DNA from: Aphelocoma coerulescens
Taxonomy: Eukaryota; Chordata; Aves; Passeriformes; Corvidae
Length of the DNA stretch: 64,000 bases
Direction of reading: 5' to 3'
NCBI RefSeq assembly: GCF_041296385.1
Contig: NC_091014.1
Coordinates: 18,017,578-18,081,577 of the forward strand
In this document: positions 22,601 to 35,833 of the stretch, piece after piece
Numbering within the stretch: the first letter of the stretch is position 1
Layout: each line of letters begins with the position of its first letter
Made by a program: the position numbers and the translations under genes
The notes under the pieces: generated by a model
Seen by the model: only the letters and a program-made list of their open reading frames with translations
The model's database searches: none
What the model was told of the DNA's origin: nothing

Positions 22601-24016
22601 ATAGTCTGTCATAACATTTAGTCAACTTTAAACAATTTCTTTGTGGAATCTGGTTTAAAAGGTAGTCTTGGTACATTCATGAAAATGCAGATTGCCTAAG
22701 AGAAAATGAAAATGGAGCATGTAGACAATTTCCATCCTATGTCTCATTGGCATGCTCTGAAAAGTAAGAGATGCTTTTCTTAAGATATATCACAGTTAAA
22801 GTATTATTTTCACAATATAATTATAACCACTGTCTGATAACATCCAATGAAACCACATATCCTGTAAATCTTCTCATTTCTGTTACCTGTATGTACTTGC
22901 TAAGGCAGCTGCAAAGTTCTTTTTGGTTGAATCTTAGATATCCAAAATAGCATTCACACTAACTCACACAAATTCCATTCACTGTAGCACTTTAGCTCTC
23001 AGATACTCCTTTAATTTGATAGCTTTATATATGAACTATTTAATTTTGACACTTTTTTTCTTGACTGTTAAAGTTTTTTTCATGTACAGAAGTATTTATT
23101 ACATGTATTTAGGCTACTGCTCACTGCTTTAGTTTTTACCTTAACTACTACACAAAACTCATAATTTAAAGGATTAAAACCAAAAGTTTGTGCACTAAAA
23201 CTTAGATCATTATGTTATGCAAATTGGTGATGACTATAAATTCCTTACTTCTCTAATAATCATTTTGCATTCTCTAATATGAGCTTAAACTGTTGTCTTA
23301 TGTTGCATAGTTATAAAACTTGATTTTTTTTCAAAGATTTCCCAGTCCTTTTAAAGGTCTTTGTTTTGCTGCCATATGAGACTCAACTTAGCATGTGATT
23401 ATACCAGCTCATTTGACATTATTTTAGGAACAGTGGTCTCATGTTTGGAAAAATTATAGTTGTATTCTCCATAGTTTGTATAAGTGTGTTAAAAAGGAAA
23501 GAAACATTGCAGTTTGCTTCTGACTAGGATTTTTTTCCTCCTTTTTTTATTTAAAGTAAGTTATCTCAATTTTTATGTCAAAGCTGCCACATCTCTCCTA
23601 TTTAGTGGCACATCCAACAACAGACTGGAGAGGAAATGAGGTTATTTATTCTCCAGTGTCCAAAGGTCCCTTGGCTTGAGAAGAATTACAGGGCAGGGTT
23701 CAGAGTATTAGGTGACCTGTGAGGCAGGAAATGTTTGGGGTTTTCATTTTTCTTAGGTCACCTCATTCTATTTTTTTTTTTTACTTTTTTTCTTTTTTTG
23801 CTAAGTGTTCAAAATATGCCCAGCATTGCTGCGTTTGCAACTGTTTTTCTAAGCTAATTTTAGTCTCAAAAGTATAAATCTTTCCAACAAGGTTATACTG
23901 CCAAATGGATGTCAGGCATGGTTGGATTTTGGGGGATTTGTTTCTTTATTTTGAGTATACAATAGGCTATGTGTATTATACACACATCTTTTAGTTGTCT
24001 ACCACAAAGATGGGTC

Positions 24017-24032
24017 TTTTTTTTTTTTTTTT
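24017..24032. repeat. Poly(T) run, 16 bases
   Basis: An uninterrupted T run in an otherwise ordinary stretch. No element end is recognisable beside it. Confidence 0.85.
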
Positions 24033-24312
24033 GATCGTTTCTAACTTTATTTAACTTTCTGGTTTTGGACTGAAATATTTCATTACAGCTGCTTGCTTGA
24101 GGCTAAATATGGTTCATCTGTTTCCAAGAAAGAGATTGGGGAAATAATACATTCTTCTCTGTTAAGCATGAGCCCAGGAATGGGTAGGAAAAGGAAGAAA
24201 CTGGTAGAAGCCAATTGAGAGAAGATGGGAACTAAGCAAAAAAGGGACTACAGTGAAGAGCTAGAAATTAATAAACAGTTTGGAATGGTGTCAGTGGAAG
24301 ACAGACATCAAT

Positions 24313-24377
24313 GGATGGACTCAATGATCCTTGTGAGTCTCTTTGAAGTCAGCATATTCTGTGATTCTGTGATTCTC
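24313..24377 (+). mobile_element. CR1 LINE 3' tail fragment, plus strand
   Basis: The text 'tggactcaatgatccttgtg', 'agtctctttgaagtcagc' and then 'attctgtgattctgtgattc' is the last about 65 bases of an avian CR1, including its terminal 8-bp repeats. The element is very strongly 5' truncated. About 30 bases just upstream (from 24280) may also belong to it but are too diverged to claim. Confidence 0.85.
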
Positions 24378-24935
24378 TGATATGGGCTTAATTTGGAGGA
24401 AACAGGTAGAAGGATGCTCCCGTATAAATATATGATTTCCCAACTTTACTTTCTTTCTTTGTTAGTAAACATCAGTGAAACCCTTTGGACAATTTCTCGT
24501 CTGCATCCAACTCCTCTGTCCATCTCCCATCTCTGTGTCCTGCTGGCTCTATAGCAGGCATCTTTATAATAAGTAAAACAGGGCCAGAGCACCAGCTTGA
24601 GCCTTGACCTGCACTCATCCAGCTCTCTTATCAGCATGGTCCCTGACCACGCATCAGTGGTCTGGGCCAGCCAGTGCTCCTTGAGACAGTGCCTGAGGGA
24701 GCAAATGCCAGAGACCATTCCTGAAGAAGTAGTGTGAACAAGATAAAAGAAAGTTTGTCTCTCTCCACAGTTGTCCATTACTATCTCAACATATTTTCAC
24801 CAACAAATACTCCCGTGTGCTGCCACGTCTTATCCTAGAGTATGGCACAGAAGCAGTTATGTACTGTAAGAAACACCACCATTAGCAGATGCAGTCCACT
24901 CTCCCAGTATTTCAGACACTTCAAACCAGAAAATG

Positions 24936-24970
24936 AAACCAACAAACAAAAAAAAACTCAAACCAAACAA
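24936..24970. repeat. A/C-rich low-complexity tract
   Basis: Runs of A separated by C or CC (aaaccaacaaacaaaa and similar). It is the complement of the G/T-rich tracts elsewhere in the window. Confidence 0.75.
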
Positions 24971-26320
24971 TAAGCTTTAGAGCCCTGTGGCTGCTTTATG
25001 GGGTTCAGAGATGATCTAAGAGGATGTCATCCAACTTCAGAACTAAGAAATGTACCCTGTGCCTATTTTATATCAATGATGCTATCATTATAATTACTGT
25101 TAGTTACTGTACTGGTAATTCAAGTAGCAGTCATCTTTGTGATAAAGATGCAAAATCTTCTTATCATTCTTCTGTGTTCATATTGTTATGGAAGTCATGT
25201 AGGGGGATTTATGATTTTTCTAGCTGCTAGCTTTCCTGCTGCCCCTCAGAAAGGTAAAATTGCTAATCAAGCCATACACTTAAGGAGCATGGTTTCCATT
25301 TGAGTCATGTCTCATGATGAGTTCAGGCTGCCTCCTTTCCCTCTATAAGTACCCATGACATTTCTTTCAACCACCCAGGTTTACCCAGAATTTCTTTGTT
25401 TTTATTTTCCAACCTTATTTGAAATCAGAGAAATTACTTTTGGGTTCAAATTTTAACAGCAGGGACACTCAGGTAGCATTATTCTGCACTATCATGTCTT
25501 TAGGGAGTCATATTGAAAACAAAAGGTGTTAGAAGAATATTATTAAGGTGGCAACGTTGAGATGGAAAATTGAGACAGGGCTGTCTGTACGATTGGAGGG
25601 GCAAGGCTATACTTCTATGAGCATACACTATCATGTGGTCAAAGCAGGTAGTGTTGTCAGAGCTTGTTTGCTCAGCTGTTAAATCCTTTGTGGTGAATTA
25701 AAGAAGCAAAAGATCAACAGAAAAGTTTGTTTCTTGAATTATACTCTGAAAAACTGAATTTCATTACTACCAGAACCAAGAATTCCTAAATCATTGTAGA
25801 CAAGTCACTCTAGACTTTTCACAAATCATGCATTTAGGAATTCCTTACTTTATTAAGGAACCTAAACTCTAGGGTTATGCCACTACTCAGAACGTCAGCC
25901 TAACTTCACTGAGCTTTACTCTGTGTCAGGAATTGTCTGATGTGAATTCTCTTAGTCAGTGGAAAAGGTGGTGAGCTTCAAAAGAAGCAGTACAAAATTG
26001 TAAATACCAACAATATACACTAAGAAGTTATTGCAGGTTTCTGAGAGTTCTTCCCTCCTGCTGATTTCTATTCGGAGGAAGACTTTTCTTAATAATTTTT
26101 CTTTTCTCTTTACCAGGCTTTTTAGTGCATCTCCTAATTGTTTATTATAGTTGTGACTCAGGTGCTCATCATAGTGTGCCTCTTTCCACTGAAATATCTC
26201 AGCAACTTCAGTACTTCTCTGCTTTAAAATGCTGTAAACACAATGCCTTAGAGGCCAACCTCTGTTCAGATGACTTAAAAATCTCATCCTATTCTAGTGA
26301 AGCAAATCAGAATTTCTGTA

Positions 26321-26405
26321 GCTTTTTTCCTTTTTTTCTTTTGTTTCTTTTTTCCCCTTTTTTACCCTTTTTTTTCTTTTTTATTTCTTCTTTTTTTTCT
26401 TTTAA
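26321..26405. repeat. Polypyrimidine tract, about 85 bases
   Basis: Almost only T and C on the plus strand, with a few G and A interruptions. It ends 'cttttaagg'. It explains the phenylalanine- and serine-rich translation of the open frame here (26125-26424). No exon is supported after it. Confidence 0.85.
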
Positions 26406-26850
26406 GGAAAAAGCATGGCTCTGAAAATTTCTAAATTTGAGGATGATATCTTAGTCCAACTGAAATGACGTAACATTTTGGATCTTTTAATGACTACAAC
26501 TTAACATTTCAAATTCTTGTGGCATATGATGGTTTTCATTTCTTCATCCATCAAAACTTCTCAAAAAAGTGGAATTCATCTGTTCACCTGATCAATATTA
26601 CCGAAGTGGCAGTCCACTGTTTTTATGTGCATATGATGAGGGTTCTGTAATTAACAGAAAAACAAAACAATGTTAAGAATAATGGGTATATTTATAATTA
26701 AAACTTGTGAAATTTCTTTGAGTGTGAAATGTATTTTATCTGTTTCAGCTATTGGTAAGGAATAAAGTTTTCTAAAACAGCTGCTGAATTAGAATGTGAA
26801 AGATATTTCCTGTATTCTTTTGTGTTCTAATTGCAACTTGTTAGCAAGTT

Positions 26851-26890
26851 ATATGTGTTTATATATGCTTATATATGTTTATATATGCTT
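26851..26890. repeat. Tandem repeat, 10-bp unit x4
   Basis: Four units alternating between 'atatatgctt' and 'atatatgttt' (the first is atatgtgttt). Confidence 0.85.
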
Positions 26891-28311
26891 TATAGAAAAC
26901 ACTGATGTCACCTATAGGGAGTACCTGAAGAAATAAAAATTTCACATAAGGCAATATCCACCTGAGTGCATTATTGATTTAATAGAGATGGGCAGCATCT
27001 TCTCTAAGCCTGAATGGCTCATTATAAAAATGTAATTTTGGTGAGGATTTTTTAACAAAGTATTTTCTGGAGACTTAAGATGTACTTTGAAGTGTCGTAC
27101 ATTTTAAAACACTACTGGATGCAGAAAGTGGTCATTCTGGACTTCTTCGATATCTGGAGTTAATTTTTTTCAAGAGAGTCCTGTCCTATAAACAGATTAT
27201 TTTAATTATCAATCACATTTCATCATTACTCTGTCAGTCATTTTATCATATGTTCAATAACTGGTACTATTGTGCACTACTGGAAACTTTTTAGTTGAGC
27301 ATGTTCAGAAGAAGCAAAATAGGTTTCTTAATGTGTGAGGGCAAAGATAGAAACTGGGATAGTCCCGTAACTGCAGTCTTTATTTTGATGTGTTTATTAT
27401 GTCACTGTCTTCAACATTGATACTACTCTCAATTTTTATACTTGCTCTGTATCACTGATGTATATCTATATTACAAACATTACTTGAATAGAAATGTTCT
27501 TCACTGCTTGTACATTGAACTGAAGTCTACTAGTCATTTAGCTGTATTCCTTTTATATTCTCACATAGCTGACCAAAGTAATCTAATTCTTGCAGTTCGT
27601 AATGCAAAGTTTAAATTGGAAACTCAGATCCTTGTCTCTTAAAAATAATTCCCTAATATTTTAGATCTACTAATCGGGTTATCAGAAGGGGCATATTAAA
27701 GACTGCGATGTGACATCACCTTGTTTTCATGATTAACTTGTCTTACCAGGTTTTCAAGGAGATTCTGCTGCAGACGAGGTCTAAAGCATTAACTTTAATG
27801 GATTAATCAAGATGAGAGAGAGAGAGTGATCTGTCCAAATGTGCACTCATTCATCTCAAAAACAGTTAAAAATGAGAATGCTACCAAAAGCCCAGCAGTT
27901 GTAGATTTATCAGTATATAAAACCTGAGAGACCAATTCATTCAAAATTGTCAGATTAGCGGATCAGATGCCATTTTCAAACCCAATTACATGTGTTCCTC
28001 AAACAAGGAGAAAGTCATTTCTCTAAGGGCAGATTTTATCAAGTGCTTCTCAATAGGTTCTGGGATTAATGCTAAGTAATAAGTAGATTTATCACATTAT
28101 TAACTTACTAATACCATATCAAACAAGCATCGTTCTCCTTTGCCCTACTGTAACAGCTACATTTCTGATGTCATGCTTATTTTTGTTTAAAATTTTAATT
28201 AAAATTCCAGACATAAAGAAGAGAAAGTGCTTTGGGCTTGTTAGGTTGTATTTTTATTTCAGTTCTGACATCAATGTTCTTGTCTTTTGTTTTATATATC
28301 TTTTCTCTAAT

Positions 28312-28710
28312 GAGGAGCAGCTGAGGTAACTGGGATTGTTCAGCCTAGAGAAAAGGAGGCTCAAGTGAGATCTTACTGTTCTCTGCAACTACCTGGAAGG
28401 AAACTGTAGTCCAGTTGGGGAAAGCCTCTTCTCCCAAGTAACAAGTGATAGGACAGGAAAAATTGTCCTCAAGTTGCACCAGGGAGGTTTAGATTAGATA
28501 TTAGGAAAAATTTCTTCACAGAAAGGGTTGTCAAGCACTGGAAGAGGGAAGTGGTTTAGTAAGCATCCCTGGAGGTGTTTTTAAAAGACATATAGTTGTG
28601 ACATTTAGGGACATGGCTTAGTGGTGCACTTGGTTAATGTTGGAGTCAATGATCTTAAAAGTCTTTTCCAATCTAAAAGCTTCAACGATTCTATGTTGTG
28701 ATGATTCTAT
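28312..28710 (+). mobile_element. CR1 LINE 3' end, plus strand, about 400 bp
   Basis: This is the best-preserved plus-strand CR1. It begins with 'gaggagcagctgaggtaact' and 'gttcagcctagagaaaaggag', which encode the decayed C-terminus of ORF2. It then runs through 'ataggacaggaaaaattg', 'tttagattagatattaggaa' and 'gtcaagcactggaagag', and ends with 'ggagtcaatgatctt...gtcttttccaa' and 'gattctatg' repeats at 28687-28710. It is 5' truncated with no intact coding frame. A second element of the same general subfamily is present on the minus strand at 15675-15975. Confidence 0.95.
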
Positions 28711-29117
28711 CTCTGTTCGCACTTTTGAATGTTTGGTGGCTACCTTATACTGCCTGTCAGATCCTCTCTTGAAACACAAGCTCAGCCAGCCAGTACTAGG
28801 AAGATACATATTTTTGGTATAAAATCTTGCATAGTTTCCTAAGGGATAGGATGGGTAGAAAGACCATTTATTTCATAGCTTTCATTTGAGGCAGAGTACT
28901 ACAGTTGTACTGCCTAGTCTTTGATCCTAATGTGGTTTTGGTATCTAAAAAGAGATGCTTTTGGGAATCAGGAGTTCTAATGTGTTGATGCTATTATTCC
29001 ATGACTGCATAAGGCTGCACAGCCTGAGTAGAAGCTTCTCCTAAAGCTTACGATATCACTTGTTTGGATCTATCCCAGTGAGGCTTTAGGTTACTCTTAA
29101 GGCATTTTGTCTCATTC

Positions 29118-29134
29118 TTTTTTTTTTTTTTTTT
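29118..29134. repeat. Poly(T) run, 17 bases
   Basis: An uninterrupted T run after 'ctcattc'. Confidence 0.85.
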
Positions 29135-29945
29135 CTGAAGTGTAAACTTCCCTCTGAGACTTTCAGTTGTAAAGATTATACATCATTATCCTCATTAAGA
29201 AACCAACAGGGAACTTGCTCAAAAACAAGCTCAAATGAATGAATTATCATAATTATTTATTTATTTTATGCTTGAAGAGTGTGTTACCCTCCTATCTTTT
29301 CAGAAAACAGCAGTTGGCTTGTGTTCTCTTTGTCCGTTTATTCTTCTTAAAGAGCTGTACAGAATTGTGAGCCGTTCTGTTCCCTGTAGAACAACACTGT
29401 AAATCTCTAGGTCTTTAAACTTAAGTCTGAGTCTCTTTTCCTTGCATCAGTCTTATTTTTAATGTACAACATCTTAATGCCTAGTGCTGGAAACGCATGA
29501 TTTATTTGTGATAGTTTGCTGCAGTGTAGGATTTTATTAGCTATACTAATAGAAACTCATCACCTTTACCTTTGCTGTGGGAGGTGAAAGAGCTTAATTC
29601 TCTCTGACTCAAACAGTACTGATCTGCAAACACAACTGAGCCAGGAGATGTTATTTGTCATTCCTCTGTATAAACTCAGATTGAAAAAGATATCTATATT
29701 TATTATTTTTTTACTATAAAAATACTTAACAAGTAGATTATATATTTTCTTTTTTCTATTTCTCTGAGGGTTCTAAAAGCATGTTATATTATACAGCCTT
29801 TATGGGTTTGCTTTCTTATTTATTACCATGACATTAAGTGTAATAATAACCTTAAGGTCAGTAAATCAAAATCTTTTACCTATTCTTGATCAGCTAATGA
29901 CAATTCTGTCCTTTCAAAGGCTTTGCCAGTATGGTGAGAGTGGAA

Positions 29946-30007
29946 ACAATTTGTATTGTACACAATTTGTATTTTTGTACACAATTTGTACACAATTTTT
30001 ATTTTTG
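29946..30007. repeat. Irregular tandem repeat of 'gtacacaatttgta'
   Basis: Three to four units built from 'acaatttgta' and 'ttttgtac', with units of unequal length (about 11-19 bases). It lies near the end of an otherwise meaningless open frame. Confidence 0.8.
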
Positions 30008-33000
30008 AATGATATTCTATAAAGCCGACTATAGACAAGTTACAAATTGAACCCTACATGCTTGTAAGTGTAACTAATTTTCAAAGGGAAAGCAAAGTAG
30101 GATGTAGGAAAGGAAAGAAGGGAAGGGAACCAAACTAATTCTGTATGAAAACCATATTAGTTTTTGACACGTAATTTCTCATCAGGTGTACAGTCAAGAT
30201 TTCTTTTATGTTTTCTTCAAGTTTCATTTTCGTCTTGACTATAAACGTTGACAGATTCTTTGCTGACTCTGTGGTCTGTTGTGATGGGCTCCTGGCTCAC
30301 TTATGAGCTGCCTTACTTCACTCTATTCATCCTGCAGAGCTCCTGTTCACCTTTGCTTTCATAAAATGTTGTCACAGAGAATTGATTTGAGTAAACAGAA
30401 GAGTCTGCCTTCAGAGAACCAGGGGAAAAAAGCATTTCTCTCAGGATATTAGAATAGTGAGGAATTGTCAAAAGGAGGTGGCCAGAAATTCACAGTTCAG
30501 ATAACCTCAGTTACTCATGTGAATGACAATTAAGTAGCAGTATTGAATCAGCTTTTTGTGGAAGTTACACTCCTACCTTATTACTAGAGTGCTATGTTTA
30601 TTTTATTGACATATACATTTTGCAAGTCTGCATTTATTTGTGCATTGATATTTTGACTAATCCATATTAATGAAATTATATACAGAAAACTGTAACTTAA
30701 TTACATTGTAAGCAGGAGTGACACATTGCAAAGTCATCTTAATGTACTTGCACTTCCCTGGAGACTGTTGGCAGCATCTGTTAATCTACTCACCATTGTA
30801 TTAGAAGTGATTAACAAAACCAGCAAAAAGCCAAGACCTCCCTCCTATCAGTCACACAGCTGTAAGAATGCATTGCATTTTACTTTACATTGGGAAGAAG
30901 TTTGAATTAGAAGTCAATGATACATAGGAAATGGAAGAATAAAACTATTGTGTGTGTTTGAAAACATAATCATCCTATTTTTTATTTTGCCTTTGAAATT
31001 TTCATTCTTTGGAAGTCATAAATTCAGAATAAAAGTAGTTAGAACTACTGAACACATCCTTCAGTCCTCCAAAACACACCTTCAAAGAGTGGCAGAGGTA
31101 AAAAACTGCTTGTTTTTCCTTTAGCACTGAAAAAAACTGGTTGAAATCACAACTGTGGTCAAGAAATTCAAGTTATTCTACTACTTCTCTTCAACATATT
31201 ATGCCATTATATGAAGTTAAGAATAGTTTTAATATCTATTTTTTTATTTGCATTTGAGCATGTATTTCATCATAATACAGACTTTCCCGTTTGATAGTAC
31301 ATTCCCAAACTGATCATTGCATTGCAAAGACATACATTAGAAAAAACATAGAGGCGAGAAAGTGTATACAAAGACATAGAAAAATCTGTGTGTTTGTCAG
31401 CATATGCTATGATCCTAGGAGTAACTTCAATTGTGATTGGAACTGATAAACACAGGGAAAATTCATATTTTCCTACCTGAATTACAAGAATTGGATGGTG
31501 TTTACTTCTCTCTCTCATTTTGCTTTTTCTTTTTGGGGGGAAACAAGGCTTGGGAATCATAACCTAAAAGAGAAAGAGCAAAAGAAATCCAGTTTATAAA
31601 ATGAAAATTATAGCCTAAGATTTATGAACCTTATTGATTAAGAATCATCCTGTAATACTAAAAGTTACGCTTGAGAACAGTTTCAATATTTTGAAGTGTT
31701 AAGAGTTTTGGGGAGAGTTTGATTGGTGGTGGGAGTGTATTTTTCTGTCAAAAGAACAAGGAAAAAACGTTTCAAATTTAGGCCATCTAGCAAATTATAG
31801 TCCATCCGTCACATAATATGGCATGCAGTATTGTCATATGCTGATTCTAGAAGAAAAGTATTTTTCAAAAAAATCCTGGTGGTACTATTTTCTGTTTATA
31901 CATTTATTCCTTGATCCATGCTTTTAATCCCTTTTAATCACTTTTGTATCTTGCAGTCTTCAAAGTGATTGTGAGGGTAAATCAAGGTAAGTGAAATGAA
32001 GAGGATGCTTATGATGGAGTTCAGCTTGTATAGAAGTGAGTGTGCATATGAGTCTAAATTAAATACTCGTTATACAAGCAGAACACACTGTTTTGAGTTG
32101 CTAGAAATAAGCATGAGGACTGGAAATGTTATTCATTCCAGAACAGTTACAGTATTTTAGTGTACAGAAATGCTGCATATTTTTTATCTTTTTGAGGAAA
32201 TTGGATATTTTCTGAGAGTGAATACACCTACAGCTTTTAATTCTATTACCTATTGTGGGCAGGCGTTCTTGTGATAAGTATGGTTTAGAGAAGACAGGTA
32301 TTTAATTGGTTCAGAAATCTATTCTCAGCTTGTAGTACAGGTGGGATTCCTGAGAAATAAGGAAGATGGTAGGAGTACCTCTTTATGTTGCTTTTCTATA
32401 AACTAAATTGTGCCTGTGTAAGATATTTTAAAATCTTTCATCCTTTTTAGTCCTGTTAGATGGCACAGTTGAAGCCTTCCTGGTCTTTTTGGTAATATTT
32501 AAAATAAAAACCATTGGAGAAGTGGCAGAAAAAAAAGTGAAGTCATATCTTTGCTTTGCCAGTATGTACCAAGTTCTGGTGAGAGGAAAAGTTGCTTATG
32601 CAATGGCAATTAAGAAATTCTGGAGAACTGATGCTAGAAAAACTGCAAGGGCTCTACAAGCATAACTCCGTATCAGTCAGTCCCTATTAGGATTGTCATA
32701 ACATGCTGTTTATTGTTAAAGGAAAAAAAATATTTAAAAAACTTAAAGACTGACACAAGGCATTTCATATTGGTAGGGGTCCTGGCCAGTTTATGACTTA
32801 TACAAGTTAAGATTGGGTCTGTCACAATTGTCCTTGCTCAGCTTTTGCTTCTCATTTGCAAAATGTAGCAATGTTAACTGTAAAAGTTGCACCCCTGCAA
32901 TGAGAGTTGCACAGAAAGCATCTGTGCAGGAAAGAGATGCTTAGAATTTGTTTATGTTTGCAAGTGAAATGTGGCCCTTTGTCTTTAGGAAACACAGGTA

Positions 33001-33169
33001 AAAGGACATTAAAGCCATCAAGAAGATGAAACAAAGCAAACAATATACTGTTCAAAAATGTGCGTAAATAATTTCTGACCTTAAGAGTGGATATGAACAA
33101 CACAGAGGTTTTTATTTTCAGTTAGTTACTATGTTACAGTGTTCTGTAAGGCTAAAAAAGTAGCTCATT

Positions 33170-33193
33170 TGAAAAAAAAAAAAGAAAAAAAAA
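33170..33193. repeat. A-rich run
   Basis: Two A runs of about ten bases each, separated by a G and followed by 'cccaaac'. Confidence 0.7.
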
Positions 33194-35810
33194 CCCAAAC
33201 AATTTTTCTGTTTAAAAGCAATTACTTTTCTTATGTTGTTATTGTAGTTTCTTAGTAAGAACTGGAACTTAATGTCTTCCTGTGTTGGCCATTAGTACAA
33301 CTGTATGCTAATAGAAGTCCCATTTTCAACTGAGAAGGACAGGATGTACTGTAAATAATAGTTTGAGAGCTGGAGATCAAAGTGAATGAATACTTTGTTC
33401 ACTTCTAGCCTTATCTTTATTTCATCTGTTGTTTGATGGTTTCATATGCACTGTTCAACTGATTTGCAAAAGTCCAGACAATGGAATGTACCAAGGGCAA
33501 AAAATACAAGTAATCCTAGTATCAGGTTTTGATATGGATCCACTAATACAGGTTTTTTGCATAAAATACCACTGTCTGAGTCAACAGGAGGCATTGTTCA
33601 GTGTTATAGAAATAGTCTTTGTCACTATACAAGTCAACCTTCAATTAACAGTATTTAGATCCCTTCTTTTTGTACAACTCTTAATACAAGTATTCACATA
33701 TTCATCATTTGACTCTTCATATTGTTTATGTTTAAAATAACAAGTGGTCCTAGATGCAGGGAGATCTTAAATCTGTGTATTTAATTTAAAAAACCTGCAA
33801 ATTTATTTTTTTAACTGCACTTCTTTCTTAAGGAGATGGTCATTTTAAAATTTTTGAATTAATAACATAAACCATAACTATTGGGTCTAAAATTTTCAGG
33901 GGGATTACAATATTTTATATCAAATGGGACTCTGAATACATCCATTAACTAAATATTTTCTTTCAGTTCATAAGAACACTAGTACAACATTAACTCTTCT
34001 TCATTAGTCTGACAAATCTATTCCATGGCTTTATTTCTCAGATATTCCATAATACAAAATATAAACCTGAGATATGAGTTGAAATGTCTTTTTAGGCTAC
34101 TTTGATGACCTTTGGCAGGTGGGCCTGGATTCATCTTCCTTAACTTCATATGACTACATCTCAGCTAACCCTCCTAAACTCCCTCTACTCTTTGGAGATA
34201 AATAAGCACTACTGGACTTGGTTCAACTGAATTGCTTTAGACAGCCACTTTTAGATGAAATAAATATCTGAAGTTGCACAGAATATATTCCATTCTCTTT
34301 GTTACATTGCCCTTCTGGGAAATGAAGGAAATGGTGCTCTTCTGTAGCTGCCATACCAGCATAAAAGGTGGGATAAATAATAGTAAAAGGTGATGAAACT
34401 GGATAGTCCATCAACCCCAAAGATTCTGATTTATCTGGCCCCATAAATGTGCAGCAGTGTGGACAATGAGTCAAACAAGAGAGAACAGACAGAAATGGGA
34501 TGAGTAATACATGACTGTAGACTATGACATTGATCTGAAGTGCTGATGCACTGCATGAAGCATAGCAGGATGGGACAGCTGGAAACTAACACAAGGCAGG
34601 ATCATCTCACCAAATTAGGATTATTTTGAATTAAGGATATTTTTTTTCCTATGGATATGCTCTATGCAATATGTATAATCTTATTCATGTTATCAACATG
34701 TATTTAAACAAACCAAATCACAAAGTTTTGCTGTAGTAAAACTGTAGGTTAGCAAAATTTTTCATCACTCAGGTAAGGCCTAACAAATTGAGAGGAAGAG
34801 AAAGAATAAGAAAAGGTGAAATTGTTTTCTCCTTCTTACTTTTTTCTCTACAATTGAAAAATAAAGGGAGTGCTTAGTTAAGGTTGCTAAAAACTGCCTT
34901 CATGACATTGATTGACTGACTCCATTGTTGTTGATTGGTTATATTTCAAGACTAAAACTGAAGCTTCTCTGGAGAGCATGTGAATTAGGTGTCTATAGGT
35001 AGTGAGCCAAGGATTAAAATTTTTAAAATATTATATTCTTTCCCATGGAAAAGAAATGTTTCTCCAGATGCACTTGAAGATAAATGAATAGTAATAGAGT
35101 CTTTTTTATTGTTGTTAGTAAATCCAGAAAGCAGTTTATCAGATCTTTTCTTCTCTAAGACTGTGAGCAGGAGAAAATTAAGTAACATGCAATCAAAGTG
35201 TCAGATTAGCAGAAATGGAAATGGGAATACTCTTGTTAGTAAGAAAAAAAAGCCTAAAATCAAATAGTTGCTCAGCCTTTGCCAGTAGGAAATTTCTCAC
35301 TGAATCATATGAAACCAAGCTTTTATATCTTGTTTTCTCAGGGAATAAGCAATGTCAGTTTATTTCCTTTGTTGTCATATTCTACCAGAATTTGTTTTGA
35401 ACTAGGTATAATTTGAACCAACACTGTTGTTTTTTTCCCTATCCAGCAACACTGTAATAATTACTGTATTTGATTTTTTTAAGGTTTGCATTGATGACAT
35501 TGGTCATACTACATGAATTTAAATAATCAGCCTTTGTGTCATTATTTGGGTAAAAATATTTTAATTTTTTTTCCAAGTTCTAAAATTCTTATCCGGATTT
35601 AGGAAAGAGTATACCCATAAAATTCTTTACTGCTATTCCACATCAAGATGTGGTTACTTCATTCCAGCAAAATGTTATTTTTACTCTAAGAGGAGAGATG
35701 ATACAATGTTCTTATGGTATTTCCCTTTAGTATTATATCTAGCAGCCTTTTAGCATAATTTCATAAGTTATACAGTTCCTGCAATAAGTGTGATTATTCA
35801 CTCATCATAT

Positions 35811-35833
35811 TGTTCACTGTTCACTGTTCACTT
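35811..35833. repeat. 7-bp tandem repeat 'tgttcac' x3
   Basis: Three perfect copies of tgttcac in a row. Confidence 0.85.

Larger units (their letters stand above)
15976..24312. other. AT-rich non-coding stretch
   Basis: No recognised gene apart from the candidate exon at 21635-21827. It contains a 60-bp tandem duplication, a T/G tract, a 19-bp tandem duplication and a poly(T) run, listed separately. The other open frames (60-86 codons) have no recognisable content. Confidence 0.6.
24378..28311. other. AT-rich non-coding stretch
   Basis: No gene recognised. A GC-richer patch at 24530-24780 carries a 110-codon minus-strand frame (24446-24778) without recognisable domains. An A/C-rich tract (24936-24970), a pyrimidine tract (26321-26405) and a 10-bp tandem repeat (26851-26890) lie inside. 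Confidence 0.6.

Noticed and set aside
26125..26424. 99-codon plus-strand frame with a phenylalanine-rich end
   Set aside because: The second half is a polypyrimidine tract. The first half has no recognisable protein content.
34080..34640. Possible unrecognised old repeat
   Set aside because: Only a mild composition change. No ends, no promoter boxes and no family match I can defend.
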